Positions 42,962 through 52,421 are shown, numbered from the stretch's first letter. The stretch: 64,000 bases of DNA from Prevotella sp. P6B1 (GCF_000702825.1 NZ_JNKF01000012.1:1-64000), one strand, 5' to 3'. The notes: generated by a model not told the origin, from the sequence alone. Translations and numbers: made by a program.

Positions 42962-43483
42962 TTAATTGACTATTATATGCCGATGGTCATTGGAAGCAGG
43001 AGATTCTGTTGCGGCACTTGCCGGAGTGCCGTCATGATCTTCACATTCCTCGTCACGGGTCGGAGCTTCATTCTTTTTAGATTCCGGATGTATCTTCTAA
43101 CTGGTAGAGGCAAAGCGATTCTTCCTACTCAGGCGGATTGTGGAGGTCAGATCCGTAATGGATTGCTGCAGCTCCTGATTCTTCTGGAGTAAGCTCTGCA
43201 TCTCATAACTGTGTTGTTCAACCATACGATCTATTTTATCAAGTAGGTTAAAGACACGTTTGTCGGCCTCCCTGCGTGCTGCGCTCTCCTCTTCGAAACG
43301 CTTCTCTGACACTTCACGGGCACGTTTCTCCTCGTCCAAACGGTCCTGGAGAAACTCTATATACCATATCATTTCGTCGCGTTCCATTGAAAGGTATGCT
43401 TTTTGAGGGGGCTCAGGGCTATTCTCCCGAGTCTCCAAGTGGCGAAAATGCTCCATTCTGGACTGTAAATCCTCTAATTCCAT
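42962..43483 (-). pseudogene. tnpC: tnpC remnant of IS66
   Basis: The N-terminal coiled-coil region of the IS66 transposase is present, up to IRLSRKNRFASTS. Then an in-frame TAG occurs, after which the frame goes on with KIHPESKKNEAPTRDEE and DHDGTP, a well-known continuation in this family. The catalytic DDE part is missing. Non-functional. Confidence 0.85.
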
Positions 43484-43596
43484 ACCTTTCTATTTCTCCA
43501 CAAAGCTACAAAATAAATGTAAGATTTCCAACCATTTTTTGCTTATTTATCTGATATACAGATATTTATGCTAAATATTATTAATCGGGCGGAGAG

Positions 43597-43938
43597 CTAT
43601 CTCAGCCGCAGTTTCTTTATCACGGGACTTTCCAATACTGCTACCAAATCCTTCCAGTCCATGCGATCACTCATCTGCCCGCTTTCGTCTCTATACTCGA
43701 GAAGCATGAATTTATAGCCATTGGTGAAGACTTTTTCGTGGATATAATAGGCATGGTTCTCAAAGTGGACCATCTTTACTTTCCTGCGGTCTCTGGACAT
43801 GAATACTAACACATCTCAGTTATAGGGGTCATGATGCGTCATCTGCTTGACTATCTCTAGTAAACGGCAGTAGCCACAGCGCATATCTGTCACACCTGGA
43901 ATATAGTAGAAACGCATCAAGCCGGATATCGTCAGCAT
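43597..43938 (-). pseudogene. tnpB: tnpB of IS66 with an in-frame stop
   Basis: The frame starts MLTISGLMRFYYIPGVTDMR and overlaps the end of tnpA. After HHDPYN a TGA interrupts an otherwise continuous frame (DVLVFMSRDRRKVKMVHFE), so a single base change has split the gene. The rest matches the IS66 Orf2 family. No functional TnpB is expected. Confidence 0.85.
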
Positions 43939-44273
43939 AGGCCCTCCAGTTTCTCTACGAATCGATGAAGACTCTCGTAGTTTAGGTTCTTCCGCTTGAT
44001 AAAGACGCCATTGCTCATACAGATGGTTACTGCTATGCGAACCGGACCTTGGGAGGGTGCCTGTTCTGCTGAGCCATTTTCTTTGCTTTCCAGAACCGGA
44101 GCACCATCTACTTGGATTGGGTGTATTCGTTTGTGTGTATCCCTGTACCATTTATTGAACTCGTTTACCGGGACGCCTTGTTTAAGGCAGAACTCTTCAA
44201 TGGAGAGGTTGTAAGGTAATCCTTCGCTCTGGTATAAAAACCAGCATTTTTCAAAGTCTTTGCTACTGAACAT
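43932..44273 (-). CDS. tnpA: IS66 accessory protein TnpA
   Basis: The 113-residue protein is of the IS66 Orf1 type: an N-terminal DNA-binding region (LSIEEFCLKQGVPVNEFNKW YR) and a C-terminal basic stretch with GPVRIAVTICMSNGVFIK. It is complete but belongs to a dead element, so it is unlikely to do anything beyond perhaps binding the ends. Confidence 0.82.
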   Translation of the reverse strand: MFSSKDFEKCWFLYQSEGLPYNLSIEEFCLKQGVPVNEFNKWYRDTHKRIHPIQVDGAPVLESKENGSAEQAPSQGPVRIAVTICMSNGVFIKRKNLNYESLHRFVEKLEGLC

Positions 44274-44350
44274 GATCTTATATTTAAAATGTCAGTGCAA
44301 AGGTATGTCATCTCACTTTTTCAGGTAATACGTCAAAATTGGCTGCTTAC

Positions 44351-44463
44351 AGTCGAGCCAGTATTATACTTACGACAAAGGAAGCACCAACCTAAGTGAC
44401 ATTCTCTAAACCACCCCAGATTGTTCCATTCACCGTCTTTTCTTTCAAATTCTGTTCGGGCAT
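44351..44463 (-). pseudogene. 5' fragment of a wzx flippase gene, cut by IS66
   Basis: Reading from the ATG at 44463 gives MPEQNLKEKTVNGTIWGGLE, the standard opening of capsule flippases. After NVT a stop appears, but a shifted frame continues VGASFVVSIILARL up to the IS66 end. So a flippase gene was frameshifted and split by the IS. An intact flippase at 50877-52421 probably replaces it. Confidence 0.75.
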
Positions 44464-44502
44464 TATAATTTTCTTTTGAACTACTATTAATTTACTTACT
44501 AT

Positions 44503-45468
44503 TTAAAATCTGTTGAGTTTCCTTTCTTTTTTCATATCCTTTAACATATCCAAATATGAATACGATGGCTTATACCTTAAATCTGCTATAGCATTATCTA
44601 TTGACATGATATATTGAGGCGCTGATGGCTGATCTGGACGCATAACAATATGGGAATAATCCCCATCTCCAAATATATCTATCATACCTTTAATCTGATT
44701 AATTAACGAAGTACCGATTCCTGTTCCAACATTGTAATGTCCATATTCCTTATCAGCGAAGCAAGCCTTATATAACATTTGGCAGAAATCTTTAACATAG
44801 ACCATATCTTTTACACGTGAAGAATCTCCCCAAACTTCTATTTCCTCACCATTTATTGCTTTATCAATTAGAATACGCCAGGCTCTTTTTTTAAGAACAC
44901 CATCGACATAATAGGAATCATTTGATGACCAAGAGTAAACTGTAGGAAGTCGGAAAATGAATGCTTTTAGGTTGTGTATAGCATGATAGCACTTGATTAA
45001 TTCAACCGCGGTGTTCTTCGAAACAACATAAACAGAATGATCTGTGTCATAGCGGAATTCGGGGCTCATATCTGGAGTTAAAACTAACTCCTTTTCAGCC
45101 TTGTCTTTAATATCGCCAAAACTTTGTGTGAAAAGGATTCTATCAACTTGATTCTTCACACAATACTCAAGGATATTGAAAACTCCTACTATGTTAGTAT
45201 TAATATATTGCTCAGGGTCGTATCCATTCATTCGGGCAGGCATCGCTCCAGCAAGAAGAACAACAGAATAAACATCCTTCGGAAGTTTCTCCACATCCTC
45301 TTTTTTTGTTATGTCTGCAAGAATATAGTCTATTTTAGATTCAACGAAATCACAATGATGACGTCCGACTCCAATTAATTGAACATCTTCAGGGTTTTGC
45401 TCGTAAAAATAATCTACAAAGTACTTTCCTGTGCCTCCATTAGCTCCTAATAGTAATATTTTCTTCAT
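44503..45468 (-). CDS. NAD-dependent epimerase/dehydratase (extended SDR)
   Basis: The 321-residue protein begins MKKILLLGANGGTGKYFVDY, a variant of the TGxxGxxG loop, and has VYVVSKNTAVELIK with the YxxxK pair. It looks like a sugar-nucleotide epimerase or reductase with unknown substrate; the WGDSSRVKDMVYVKDFCQ region is typical of NDP-sugar SDRs. It sits between the dead wzx and the acyltransferase, as part of the modification set. Confidence 0.82.
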   Translation of the reverse strand: MKKILLLGANGGTGKYFVDYFYEQNPEDVQLIGVGRHHCDFVESKIDYILADITKKEDVEKLPKDVYSVVLLAGAMPARMNGYDPEQYINTNIVGVFNILEYCVKNQVDRILFTQSFGDIKDKAEKELVLTPDMSPEFRYDTDHSVYVVSKNTAVELIKCYHAIHNLKAFIFRLPTVYSWSSNDSYYVDGVLKKRAWRILIDKAINGEEIEVWGDSSRVKDMVYVKDFCQMLYKACFADKEYGHYNVGTGIGTSLINQIKGMIDIFGDGDYSHIVMRPDQPSAPQYIMSIDNAIADLRYKPSYSYLDMLKDMKKERKLNRF

Positions 45469-45495
45469 ATAAAATGCTCCTTTCCTGTGGACATA

Positions 45496-46233
45496 CTAAA
45501 ATTTATTCTCTTCACATAGAAATTCTATCTTCTCCAATATTTCTTCATTTAAATGAGAATTACGGAAAAGGGACAAATTGTCATGAATCACATTAATGGG
45601 CAAATTCCACCACTGTGCTCTCTCTAGTCGTTCAATGATTTCATCACTGAAGCGCTTCTTAATAACCTTACCGGGGACGCCTACAACAACCGAATAAGGT
45701 TCTAAATCCCTTGTAATTACAGCACCTGCACCTATTACACAGCCATTACCTATATGTACATTTCTGCAAATTGAAACACCAGCTGCAATCCAAACATCAT
45801 TTCCAATCACACAAGGTTCTTCGTATTCCTTTTCATGATAGAAATCCGAATATTTTTTATCCTCCGCAATGCCCCATGAAACGTTATGCCAAAAAGGATG
45901 AGTAGAGAGCATATGATAGTCATGATCATCCCCTCCAATTTTAAGATTCCACGACAAAGCACAGAATGAGCCAATCTTAGTTCCTTGAATTGTAGACATT
46001 CTACCTACACAAGTATATCTGCCAAGATCCAACCGCCAAATATCGCAATGTCTCTGAATAGAGCTCATCTCTCCTATTTCGCTCTCCCTTATTGTAGAAA
46101 AATCTCCTATTGTGGCTTTCTCATGCAGAGTAGTATCAGAAACTCTGCATTGGCCAAAAATCTTACTTGACTTAGGACCAGTAACATTATTGACAATAGA
46201 GCCCTGCCCTAAGAATCCTTCATAATTATCCAT
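45496..46233 (-). CDS. CatB-related O-acetyltransferase (hexapeptide)
   Basis: The 245-residue protein is a left-handed beta-helix acyltransferase with repeats such as ATIGDFSTIRESEIGEMSSI, IGNDVWIAAGVSICRNVHIG, and the GAVITRD end. The loop HPFWHNVSWG and the general layout resemble xenobiotic/CatB-type transferases used on sugars in polysaccharide loci. The likely role is acetylation of a sugar in the repeat. Confidence 0.83.
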   Translation of the reverse strand: MDNYEGFLGQGSIVNNVTGPKSSKIFGQCRVSDTTLHEKATIGDFSTIRESEIGEMSSIQRHCDIWRLDLGRYTCVGRMSTIQGTKIGSFCALSWNLKIGGDDHDYHMLSTHPFWHNVSWGIAEDKKYSDFYHEKEYEEPCVIGNDVWIAAGVSICRNVHIGNGCVIGAGAVITRDLEPYSVVVGVPGKVIKKRFSDEIIERLERAQWWNLPINVIHDNLSLFRNSHLNEEILEKIEFLCEENKF

Positions 46234-46252
46234 CGGTAATAATATTGGTTTA

Positions 46253-46963
46253 TTACATATTTTTTTGGAACTCGTTCAATTTTTCAAGCCTGTTCTCATC
46301 AATCAGACCTCCCTCCAAATACTTCTTCAAGCAAACTGTGTCATAGGTACTCATCTTAAGTGTATCAACACAGTAAAACCAAATATCCTCCTGATACTCG
46401 ATAAACTCCAGTTTAGTAATCAATTTCTCATCAATCTTATCCTTTGGAATCATCACAACACCAGAATCATCACATACCATGATTGCACCATCATACTTAT
46501 CCTTCAACTCCTGAAGAAACTTGGGGTCTATATCAGGACCGTTCTGACGGTTTACACAACCAATAGGGCTGACATCTTGAAGCCAAATAGGATACTTTTC
46601 CTTAATCAGTGTGTGAGCATCACGCAACTTACCATTGATAACTATGGCTTTAGCACGCTTATAAAGCATGATGTACTTAGAAACCAAGTCTCCAAACACA
46701 GCACGGTCACAATTAACATTATAGACAAAGAGAATTTTGTCTTTGATGTCATCACACTCTGCAAGCTGTTTATGCACCTCATAGTTGCTATTGTTAATAG
46801 CATAAATCATTTTCACTTCACCAGCCTTGAACATCTGAGCATTCAAAGCATGGACACCTTCTATCTGACCTGTTTTTCCAAGCACATCACCAATCTCTGT
46901 GGATGAGATTTTGTTGGCCTCTATCAGGTCAAGAGCTTGTCTTTTAATAGCTTCTGTATCCAT
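46253..46963 (-). CDS. RraA family protein (aldolase-like)
   Basis: The 236-residue protein has FGDLVSKYIMLYKRAKAIVI followed by NGKLRD, the motif G-D-x(n)-G-x-x-R-D of the RraA/HMG-CHA aldolase fold. Members are either RNase E regulators or metal-dependent aldolases and decarboxylases. Within this operon, next to an ATP-grasp enzyme, an enzymatic role in making a small acid is more probable than RNA regulation. Not assignable further. Confidence 0.72.
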   Translation of the reverse strand: MDTEAIKRQALDLIEANKISSTEIGDVLGKTGQIEGVHALNAQMFKAGEVKMIYAINNSNYEVHKQLAECDDIKDKILFVYNVNCDRAVFGDLVSKYIMLYKRAKAIVINGKLRDAHTLIKEKYPIWLQDVSPIGCVNRQNGPDIDPKFLQELKDKYDGAIMVCDDSGVVMIPKDKIDEKLITKLEFIEYQEDIWFYCVDTLKMSTYDTVCLKKYLEGGLIDENRLEKLNEFQKNM

Positions 46964-46969
46964 AATCGC

Positions 46970-48175
46970 TTAATATAAAATTTGGAAGTTCTTTTGTACG
47001 TTACTTATTACCTCTCTCAGTTTCTGCATGTTCTCAGAGCAAACAATGTAGAAGCCAATGCGAACAGAATCATTGAGGGCATCCTCAATAGTATCGCCAA
47101 CCTTGAAGTTCAAACGATAGTGTTTAATATCAGGTTCGTTCTCAATATAATCTAGACCTTTTATTTCTCTCACCTTACCACCACCGCCTGGAGTTTCAAA
47201 GAACTTTAGAACAGCGGCACGCTCCTTATATTCGGGGCGCAGTGAGAAATCCTCATCATGGACATTTCCTGTTGCGCACTCAACTAAGTAACGATAGGTG
47301 TCATAACCTGTCATATACTGAGTTATGCAACTGGAAATCATATTACCACCACCGCGGGCTGCGATCTCTATGAGATAGAACTCGCCATCCTCAAACTTAT
47401 ACTCGGCATGAGTAAAGCCAAACTGAAGGTTGCTCTTCATCACGAAAGCATCGTTAGTAGCCCTCAGTTTATCGTAATCAAAATATGGATTATAGTGTGA
47501 GAACAAGAGTTCGTTGGCAATGCTCTCGTTATGGGCAAAGTGTTTCTTCTCGCTGATAGCCATCGTATAGTGTCCATGAGGTGTCTTTACACCATCAATG
47601 GTAAACTCAGTACCAACAATGAAGCGTTCCGCCAACACTGATTTCTCTACGCGCGAGAATGACATGGATTCATCAAAGTGTTTACGAATCTCCTCTTCGT
47701 TGCTACACTTAAACACGCCATGACTTGCATTACTATCAAGGGGTTTAATGATGATGGGCTTGTTGATTTCCTTTTGTAAAGCGATGGCATCATCAACGGT
47801 CTTACAGAACTTGTATTCCGGATATTTAAGCCCATGCTTTTTACTGAACTCACGCATCAGGAATTTATCCGTGAAGAGTGCAGCTGTTTCCTCATCCATC
47901 GCTGGGACATTAAAAGCCTTACCAAGTTCAGCTACCATGTTCATAGCTATGTCACACTCATCAGACATAACAGCATCAATATGCTGCTCTATACCGAAAG
48001 CAACAACCTTGTCCTTATCAAAGATGTCGCTTATGAGCGTCATATCTGCCTTTTTCATTCCAGGAGCTTCTGGGTCAGGATTAACTACTAACGCCTGATG
48101 TCCCATTTCCTGTATCTTCTCAATCAGCGGCACCTGCCACTGTGTTCCAGGGAACACTAATATCTTCTTGCTCAT
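46970..48175 (-). CDS. ATP-grasp domain enzyme
   Basis: The 401-residue protein opens MSKKILVFPGTQWQVPLIEK (a pre-ATP-grasp Rossmann part) and has IIIKPLDSNASHGVFKC for ATP binding and FYLIEIAARGGGNMISSC for metal/phosphate. This is the carbamoyl-phosphate/BacD-like ligase group, which joins a carboxylate to an amine through an acyl phosphate. With an aminotransferase immediately upstream, amide formation on a 4-amino sugar is a reasonable hypothesis. Confidence 0.85.
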   Translation of the reverse strand: MSKKILVFPGTQWQVPLIEKIQEMGHQALVVNPDPEAPGMKKADMTLISDIFDKDKVVAFGIEQHIDAVMSDECDIAMNMVAELGKAFNVPAMDEETAALFTDKFLMREFSKKHGLKYPEYKFCKTVDDAIALQKEINKPIIIKPLDSNASHGVFKCSNEEEIRKHFDESMSFSRVEKSVLAERFIVGTEFTIDGVKTPHGHYTMAISEKKHFAHNESIANELLFSHYNPYFDYDKLRATNDAFVMKSNLQFGFTHAEYKFEDGEFYLIEIAARGGGNMISSCITQYMTGYDTYRYLVECATGNVHDEDFSLRPEYKERAAVLKFFETPGGGGKVREIKGLDYIENEPDIKHYRLNFKVGDTIEDALNDSVRIGFYIVCSENMQKLREVISNVQKNFQILY

Positions 48176-48179
48176 TTTT

Positions 48180-49289
48180 TTATCTTACAACTAATTCAAG
48201 AACTCTGTTGATATCTTCCTCACTCAGTTCATGATGCATTGGAAGACAGATTACCTCATTTGCAATCTTTGTTGCAATTGGAAGGTTTTCTGGTGTAGCA
48301 CTTGGCAATCCACGATAGGTGCTAAAATCGCTAATAAGAGGATAGAAATAACGACGTCCCAATACTTTTTTTTCTTTCATCTCAAAATAAAGTTCATCTC
48401 GGGTCTTGCCGTACTCCTCCGCATTGATAAAGATGGGGAAATAGCTATAGTTATGACGGACACCAAGCATATCTTCAAAGAAAGAGATACCTGGAACATT
48501 TTTCAATGCCTCACGATATTTCTGTGCGACCTTTTGTCTTGCTGCAATGGCAGCGTCCACCTGCTTCAAATTCAAAAGACCGTAAGCACTACGTACCTCA
48601 TCGACTTTACTATTGATGCCAGGAGCAACGACCTCTGTCTCACCAGCAAAGCCGAAGTTCTTAAGATAGTCAATACGTTGCTTTGTTTTCTCATCATGAC
48701 ATACCAAGGCGCCACCTTCAAGGGTGTTATAAACCTTCGTGGCATGGAAACTCAAGGTTGACATATCGCCTGCATTAAGTACACTTTCACCATTCACCTC
48801 TACACCAAAGGCATGAGCAGCGTCATAGATAACCTTAAGACCATACTTGTCAGCTATCTCCTGAATCTGCTTCATCTTCACGGGTTTGCCGTAGCAATGA
48901 ACAGGCATGATAGCGGTAGTCTTAGGGGTAATAGCAGCCTCAATCTTGTCAGGATCTATGCCGCAAGTTTCTTCCTCAATATCCACAAAGACAGGTTTGC
49001 ACCCGTTCCACCAAATACTATGAGTTGTAGCTACAAAGCTATATGGTGTGGTAATGACCTCGCCTGTTATACGAAGTGCCTGAAGGGCTGTAAGCAGAGG
49101 CAATGTTCCGTTTGTGAAAAGACTGATATAAGGTACTTTCAGATATTCTGCCAATGCCTTCTCCAGTTGCTTATGGAACTGGCCATTATTAGTCACCCAT
49201 TTACTTGCCCAAATCTCTTTGAGCATCTCATTGAACTCGTCAAGGTTTGGCAACAACGGCGAGGTAACGGTAATTTGTTTCTCTGACAT
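48180..49289 (-). CDS. DegT/DnrJ/EryC1/StrS aminotransferase (VioA-like)
   Basis: The 369-residue PLP enzyme has ISLFTNGTLPLLTALQAL, IYDAAHAFGVEV and LSFHATKVYNTLEGGALV, with the catalytic Lys in HATK. The opening (VTSPLLPNLDEFNEMLKEIW) resembles VioA-like dTDP-4-dehydro-6-deoxyglucose aminotransferases. A dTDP-sugar substrate is compatible with the rfbA remnant just downstream. Fold-type I, homodimeric, cytoplasmic. Confidence 0.86.
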   Translation of the reverse strand: MSEKQITVTSPLLPNLDEFNEMLKEIWASKWVTNNGQFHKQLEKALAEYLKVPYISLFTNGTLPLLTALQALRITGEVITTPYSFVATTHSIWWNGCKPVFVDIEEETCGIDPDKIEAAITPKTTAIMPVHCYGKPVKMKQIQEIADKYGLKVIYDAAHAFGVEVNGESVLNAGDMSTLSFHATKVYNTLEGGALVCHDEKTKQRIDYLKNFGFAGETEVVAPGINSKVDEVRSAYGLLNLKQVDAAIAARQKVAQKYREALKNVPGISFFEDMLGVRHNYSYFPIFINAEEYGKTRDELYFEMKEKKVLGRRYFYPLISDFSTYRGLPSATPENLPIATKIANEVICLPMHHELSEEDINRVLELVVR

Positions 49290-49293
49290 ATTT

Positions 49294-49548
49294 CTATTCT
49301 TTTATTTCTGACATTTCAGGATGAGTGAATGTATTAGAATTAATTTCTTCTTTCATCTCATCTATGACCTTAAGTAGATACTGGCCATATTGGTTCTTTA
49401 ACATGGCTCTAATCCCAGCCAGCATCAGTGCACTGATGGGATAATACACCATCGGCTTATCATATATAGGAAGCAACTGCTTGCTTACACCCTTGGTTAT
49501 AGGGTAGAGGCGAGTGCCGGAACCTCCGGCGAGTACTATTCCTTTCAT
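49294..49548 (-). pseudogene. rfbA: rfbA remnant with an internal deletion
   Basis: The first 47 residues, [20 protein letters not shown] and on to [10 protein letters not shown], are glucose-1-phosphate thymidylyltransferase. They are joined directly to [16 protein letters not shown], which is the C-terminal end of the same enzyme. About 200 residues including the active site are missing. The piece cannot make dTDP-glucose; a functional rfbA must be elsewhere. Confidence 0.85.
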
Positions 49549-49569
49549 TGTATATTCAATATTAATTAT

Positions 49570-49762
49570 TATATTTGCACTCGTTAACAACATCAAGGAT
49601 GTGGAATAAGGCCGTCCTTTCATTCGTCATAAGACAGTAAAATATGTTCCGCCCCCACTCCTTAACATCCGAATCCGGACAGTTCACTGGGCATTGACCC
49701 CGCATTTGCAATGATGGCTCCAAGATGTTTCGATGTTGCATATTATTTAAAATGTTATTGTT
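49570..49762 (+). ncRNA. Candidate bridge-RNA region of the IS110 element
   Basis: In the IS110 group the non-coding end upstream of the transposase encodes a structured bridge RNA that pairs with target and donor DNA. This stretch fits in place and size, with small hairpins such as ACATC AAG GATGT. The loops and guides were not modelled, so only the candidate region is given. Confidence 0.4.
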
Positions 49763-50728
49763 ATGACTTACATTGGTATTGACGTCAGCAAGGACTCTTT
49801 CGTCGTCGCTTACTCTCCAGACAAGAACAGCAAGACGAAGACATTCAAGAACACCACTAAGGGGATTCATGAGTTCATCAGGACTATCTCCAAGGAGGAG
49901 CACCATTGCGTCATGGAAGCGACAGGAAATTACAGTGCTCTGCTTGTCTATCTGCTTTCAGAGGCAGGTATAACGACAAGTTTGGAGAATCCGCTCAAAG
50001 TGAAGAACTTTGCTCGTGCAATGCTATCTACCGTCAAAACGGATGAGATAGATGCCCGTCTGATTGCTCTCTATGGAGAGAAAATGCAACCTGCGCCATA
50101 CAAGCTCCGCAGTGATGCCATTCTCACCTTAAAGCAGAAGCGTACAGTCATCCGCCAGCTCAAGAAACAACTCATTGCCACAAGGAACCTCAAAGGCTCC
50201 ATGGAGGTGCTGCCGTTCTTTGATGCCAAGTGCAAGAAGTCTATTGACAAGACCATTGCTTTCCTTGAGAAGCAGATCAAAGACCTAGAAGAAGATCTTA
50301 CATCTCTTGCCAAATCTGAATACAAGAAGCAGATGGATTTACTCACCTCTGTAAAAGGCATAGGTATAACGCTTGCAGCTGCACTCATCATGGCCACTGG
50401 CGGCTTCACTTACTTTGATAATGCCAAGCAACTCACCCGTCATTTGGGATTGTCGCCGACTTATCAGCAGTCCGGTACTTCAGTCAATTTCAAAGGTCAC
50501 ATCAACCGCAACGGGGACTCTTCTTTAAGGAGTCAGCTCTATGTGGCAGCATTCGCATCTCTGAGATGCAACACTGAATGCAGAGCCTGTTATGACCGTT
50601 TGCGGTCTAATGGCAAGCCTGGAAAAGTCGCTGTCATAGCTGTGGCTAACAAACTCATCCGTCAGGCTTTTGCCATTGTCACTCAGGAGAAACCCTATGT
50701 TGATGGTTACATATCTTCAAAAAAGTAA
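49763..50728 (+). CDS. IS110-family transposase (DEDD)
   Basis: The 321-residue protein is a DEDD transposase: Asp7 in MTYIGIDVSK, Glu52 in VMEATGNY, Asp94 and Asp97 in TDEIDARLIA. The C-terminal Tnp_20 region reads GITLAAALIMATGGFTYFD, then QLTRHLGLSPTYQQSG, and includes the serine-containing GDSSLRSQLY. The gene is complete, with all catalytic residues present, so the element may be active. Confidence 0.93.
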   Translation: MTYIGIDVSKDSFVVAYSPDKNSKTKTFKNTTKGIHEFIRTISKEEHHCVMEATGNYSALLVYLLSEAGITTSLENPLKVKNFARAMLSTVKTDEIDARLIALYGEKMQPAPYKLRSDAILTLKQKRTVIRQLKKQLIATRNLKGSMEVLPFFDAKCKKSIDKTIAFLEKQIKDLEEDLTSLAKSEYKKQMDLLTSVKGIGITLAAALIMATGGFTYFDNAKQLTRHLGLSPTYQQSGTSVNFKGHINRNGDSSLRSQLYVAAFASLRCNTECRACYDRLRSNGKPGKVAVIAVANKLIRQAFAIVTQEKPYVDGYISSKK

Positions 50729-50876
50729 CTCCTGCATTTTTCCAAAGTGTATCAGGTTGGAAAATCTAATACCTGAAAACACCGAGGGGTGTGGGGGCGA
50801 GAAGCCCCCATGAGAGGGTACGAATCAGCACTAAGTGCTAATTATCGTTAACTATATTCATTTTCTTTATTACAGT

Positions 50877-52421
50877 TCATATATTTGTTGTATTTCTTTT
50901 TAAAAATCGTTTTATGTATTGTATCACAGCACCCCTTATATTTGCTGGCACCATTACCACAGAAGATATGCCTAGTAGTAAAGTAGAAAACAAAGTCGTA
51001 TATACCAACCTTACAAAACTCTCTTCCATATTGCTCATGACGAACGTGACAATAAAAATAAGTGCCGCAAACGGAATTAAAAGATGGCCAGCAATGTTAA
51101 GAACGAATTTCGTTGCTGAAAACGAAGGCATATAATTCTTTAAGATATATGCAGGTGCGGCAATGCTTAACAAGCCTACTATAACTCCAATGTAATATGG
51201 CAGATTAGCATCCAGCCAACCTAATGCGTATGGAATATATGTTGCAGGGAGAATCAGTAAGTACATCGTTCCAAGGACAATGCCGACTGTCTTAACCTTT
51301 CCTGTTGCATGTATGCCTGTGATGACTATATACGTCATACTGGATAATATAGAAGCTATAAGCGATAACTGACAAAAAGATACTGCATGATCAGGAACTA
51401 TTTTGAGCCACAATTCCAAAACATAATGCATTTCGCAAATAAGCGGAATTCCCACAAGTGAAAAAAGAAAGAAGTTCAGCACACATCCCAGCATGATGAG
51501 TCTTTCGGTCTCATCGTATTCCTCACGTGCATAACTTTTGATAATCTGTGGCCTAACCGCTGTTACAACAGTACCTGCAAATTGACCAACGGATGAAGAA
51601 ACGGTCGCTGCCACTGTTGAAGCAGCATTAAGTGCAAGACCAAAGAAGGAGTTGATAATCATATTAACACCTTGTATTCTGGCTGTACTAGCAAGGTTTC
51701 CATACAGGTCCCACCCAGAAAATGTCAACATGGGTCTTAATATTTCTGGTTTCCAAACGAAATGGAAATGAGACTCTTCAAAATGTCTATGACAATATAA
51801 TCGATAAACTATTCTTATGAAACTGGATACTATGAATACCAATAATCCATAGATAATCAATTTATCACCACTTAGGATTTGAAGCAGATATACGATAAGA
51901 AGTTTAAGAGAAACATTCAACAATTCCACATAAGCATATACATCCATCTTCTCATGTGCAATAATACACGCGTTATATGGTACCTGGGTAATAGTCAATA
52001 AAACAGATAGGACAGAGAACTGAAACACCCAATTAGCTGCAAAGAGTCGCTCTGGGGCGATAACCATCTTACAATTGATATACCATATACCAACAGTCTC
52101 ACATAATACAAATACAACAGCTGCTATGATAATATGATTTATGAGAGCAGAAGAGAATGTGTCTGCAAGTCGCTGTTTATCACCCTTGCCTAACTCGTAG
52201 GTAATAAAGCGAGAGGTGGAGGCAGACATGGTTGAGTTCAAAAAACCCAACATGGATACTACACCACCCACAAGGCCATAAACTCCAAAATCATCAACGC
52301 CCAATGTGTTTAATACTACACGTGATGTATATAAACCCACCACGGTAGTAAGAAGCATTCGGATATATAATGCAATAGAGTTCTTGGCTAATCGTTTGTT
52401 ATTTGAAGATGTATCTTGCAT
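50877..52421 (-). CDS. wzx: Wzx-type oligosaccharide flippase
   Basis: The 514-residue protein has a dozen or more membrane segments. Its start LAKNSIALYIRMLLTTVVGL is typical of polysaccharide-synthase/MATE-type flippases, and GVYGLVGGVVSMLGFLNSTM follows. It should move the undecaprenyl-linked repeat across the inner membrane. The gene lies downstream of gmd with a relic of a four-helix-bundle gene between them. It probably replaces the wzx broken by IS66. Confidence 0.88.
   Translation of the reverse strand: MQDTSSNNKRLAKNSIALYIRMLLTTVVGLYTSRVVLNTLGVDDFGVYGLVGGVVSMLGFLNSTMSASTSRFITYELGKGDKQRLADTFSSALINHIIIAAVVFVLCETVGIWYINCKMVIAPERLFAANWVFQFSVLSVLLTITQVPYNACIIAHEKMDVYAYVELLNVSLKLLIVYLLQILSGDKLIIYGLLVFIVSSFIRIVYRLYCHRHFEESHFHFVWKPEILRPMLTFSGWDLYGNLASTARIQGVNMIINSFFGLALNAASTVAATVSSSVGQFAGTVVTAVRPQIIKSYAREEYDETERLIMLGCVLNFFLFSLVGIPLICEMHYVLELWLKIVPDHAVSFCQLSLIASILSSMTYIVITGIHATGKVKTVGIVLGTMYLLILPATYIPYALGWLDANLPYYIGVIVGLLSIAAPAYILKNYMPSFSATKFVLNIAGHLLIPFAALIFIVTFVMSNMEESFVRLVYTTLFSTLLLGISSVVMVPANIRGAVIQYIKRFLKRNTTNI

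Larger units (their letters stand above)
42878..44350 (-). mobile_element. IS66-family element, internally deleted
   Basis: Terminal inverted repeats are clear: GTAAGTAGCCAATTCTGACG at the left and, on the other strand, GTAAGCAGCCAATTTTGACG at the right (21 of 23 bases match over the full repeat). The element is about 1.47 kb against 2.5 kb for a complete one. tnpA is intact, tnpB has an in-frame stop, and tnpC is truncated and has a stop. No 8-base target duplication is seen (ATAAATTA against AGTCGAGC), so a deletion or rearrangement has affected a flank. It interrupts a former wzx gene. Confidence 0.88.
49570..50830 (+). mobile_element. IS110-family insertion sequence
   Basis: The element is defined by the transposase gene; ends are approximate because IS110 elements lack inverted repeats. 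About 190 non-coding bases lie before the gene and about 100 after it, the latter with hairpins (ACACC GAGG GGTGT and GGGGGC GAGAA GCCCCC) and AGCACTAAGTGCT. It sits between the rfbA remnant and wzx, opposite to the transcription of both. Confidence 0.75.
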
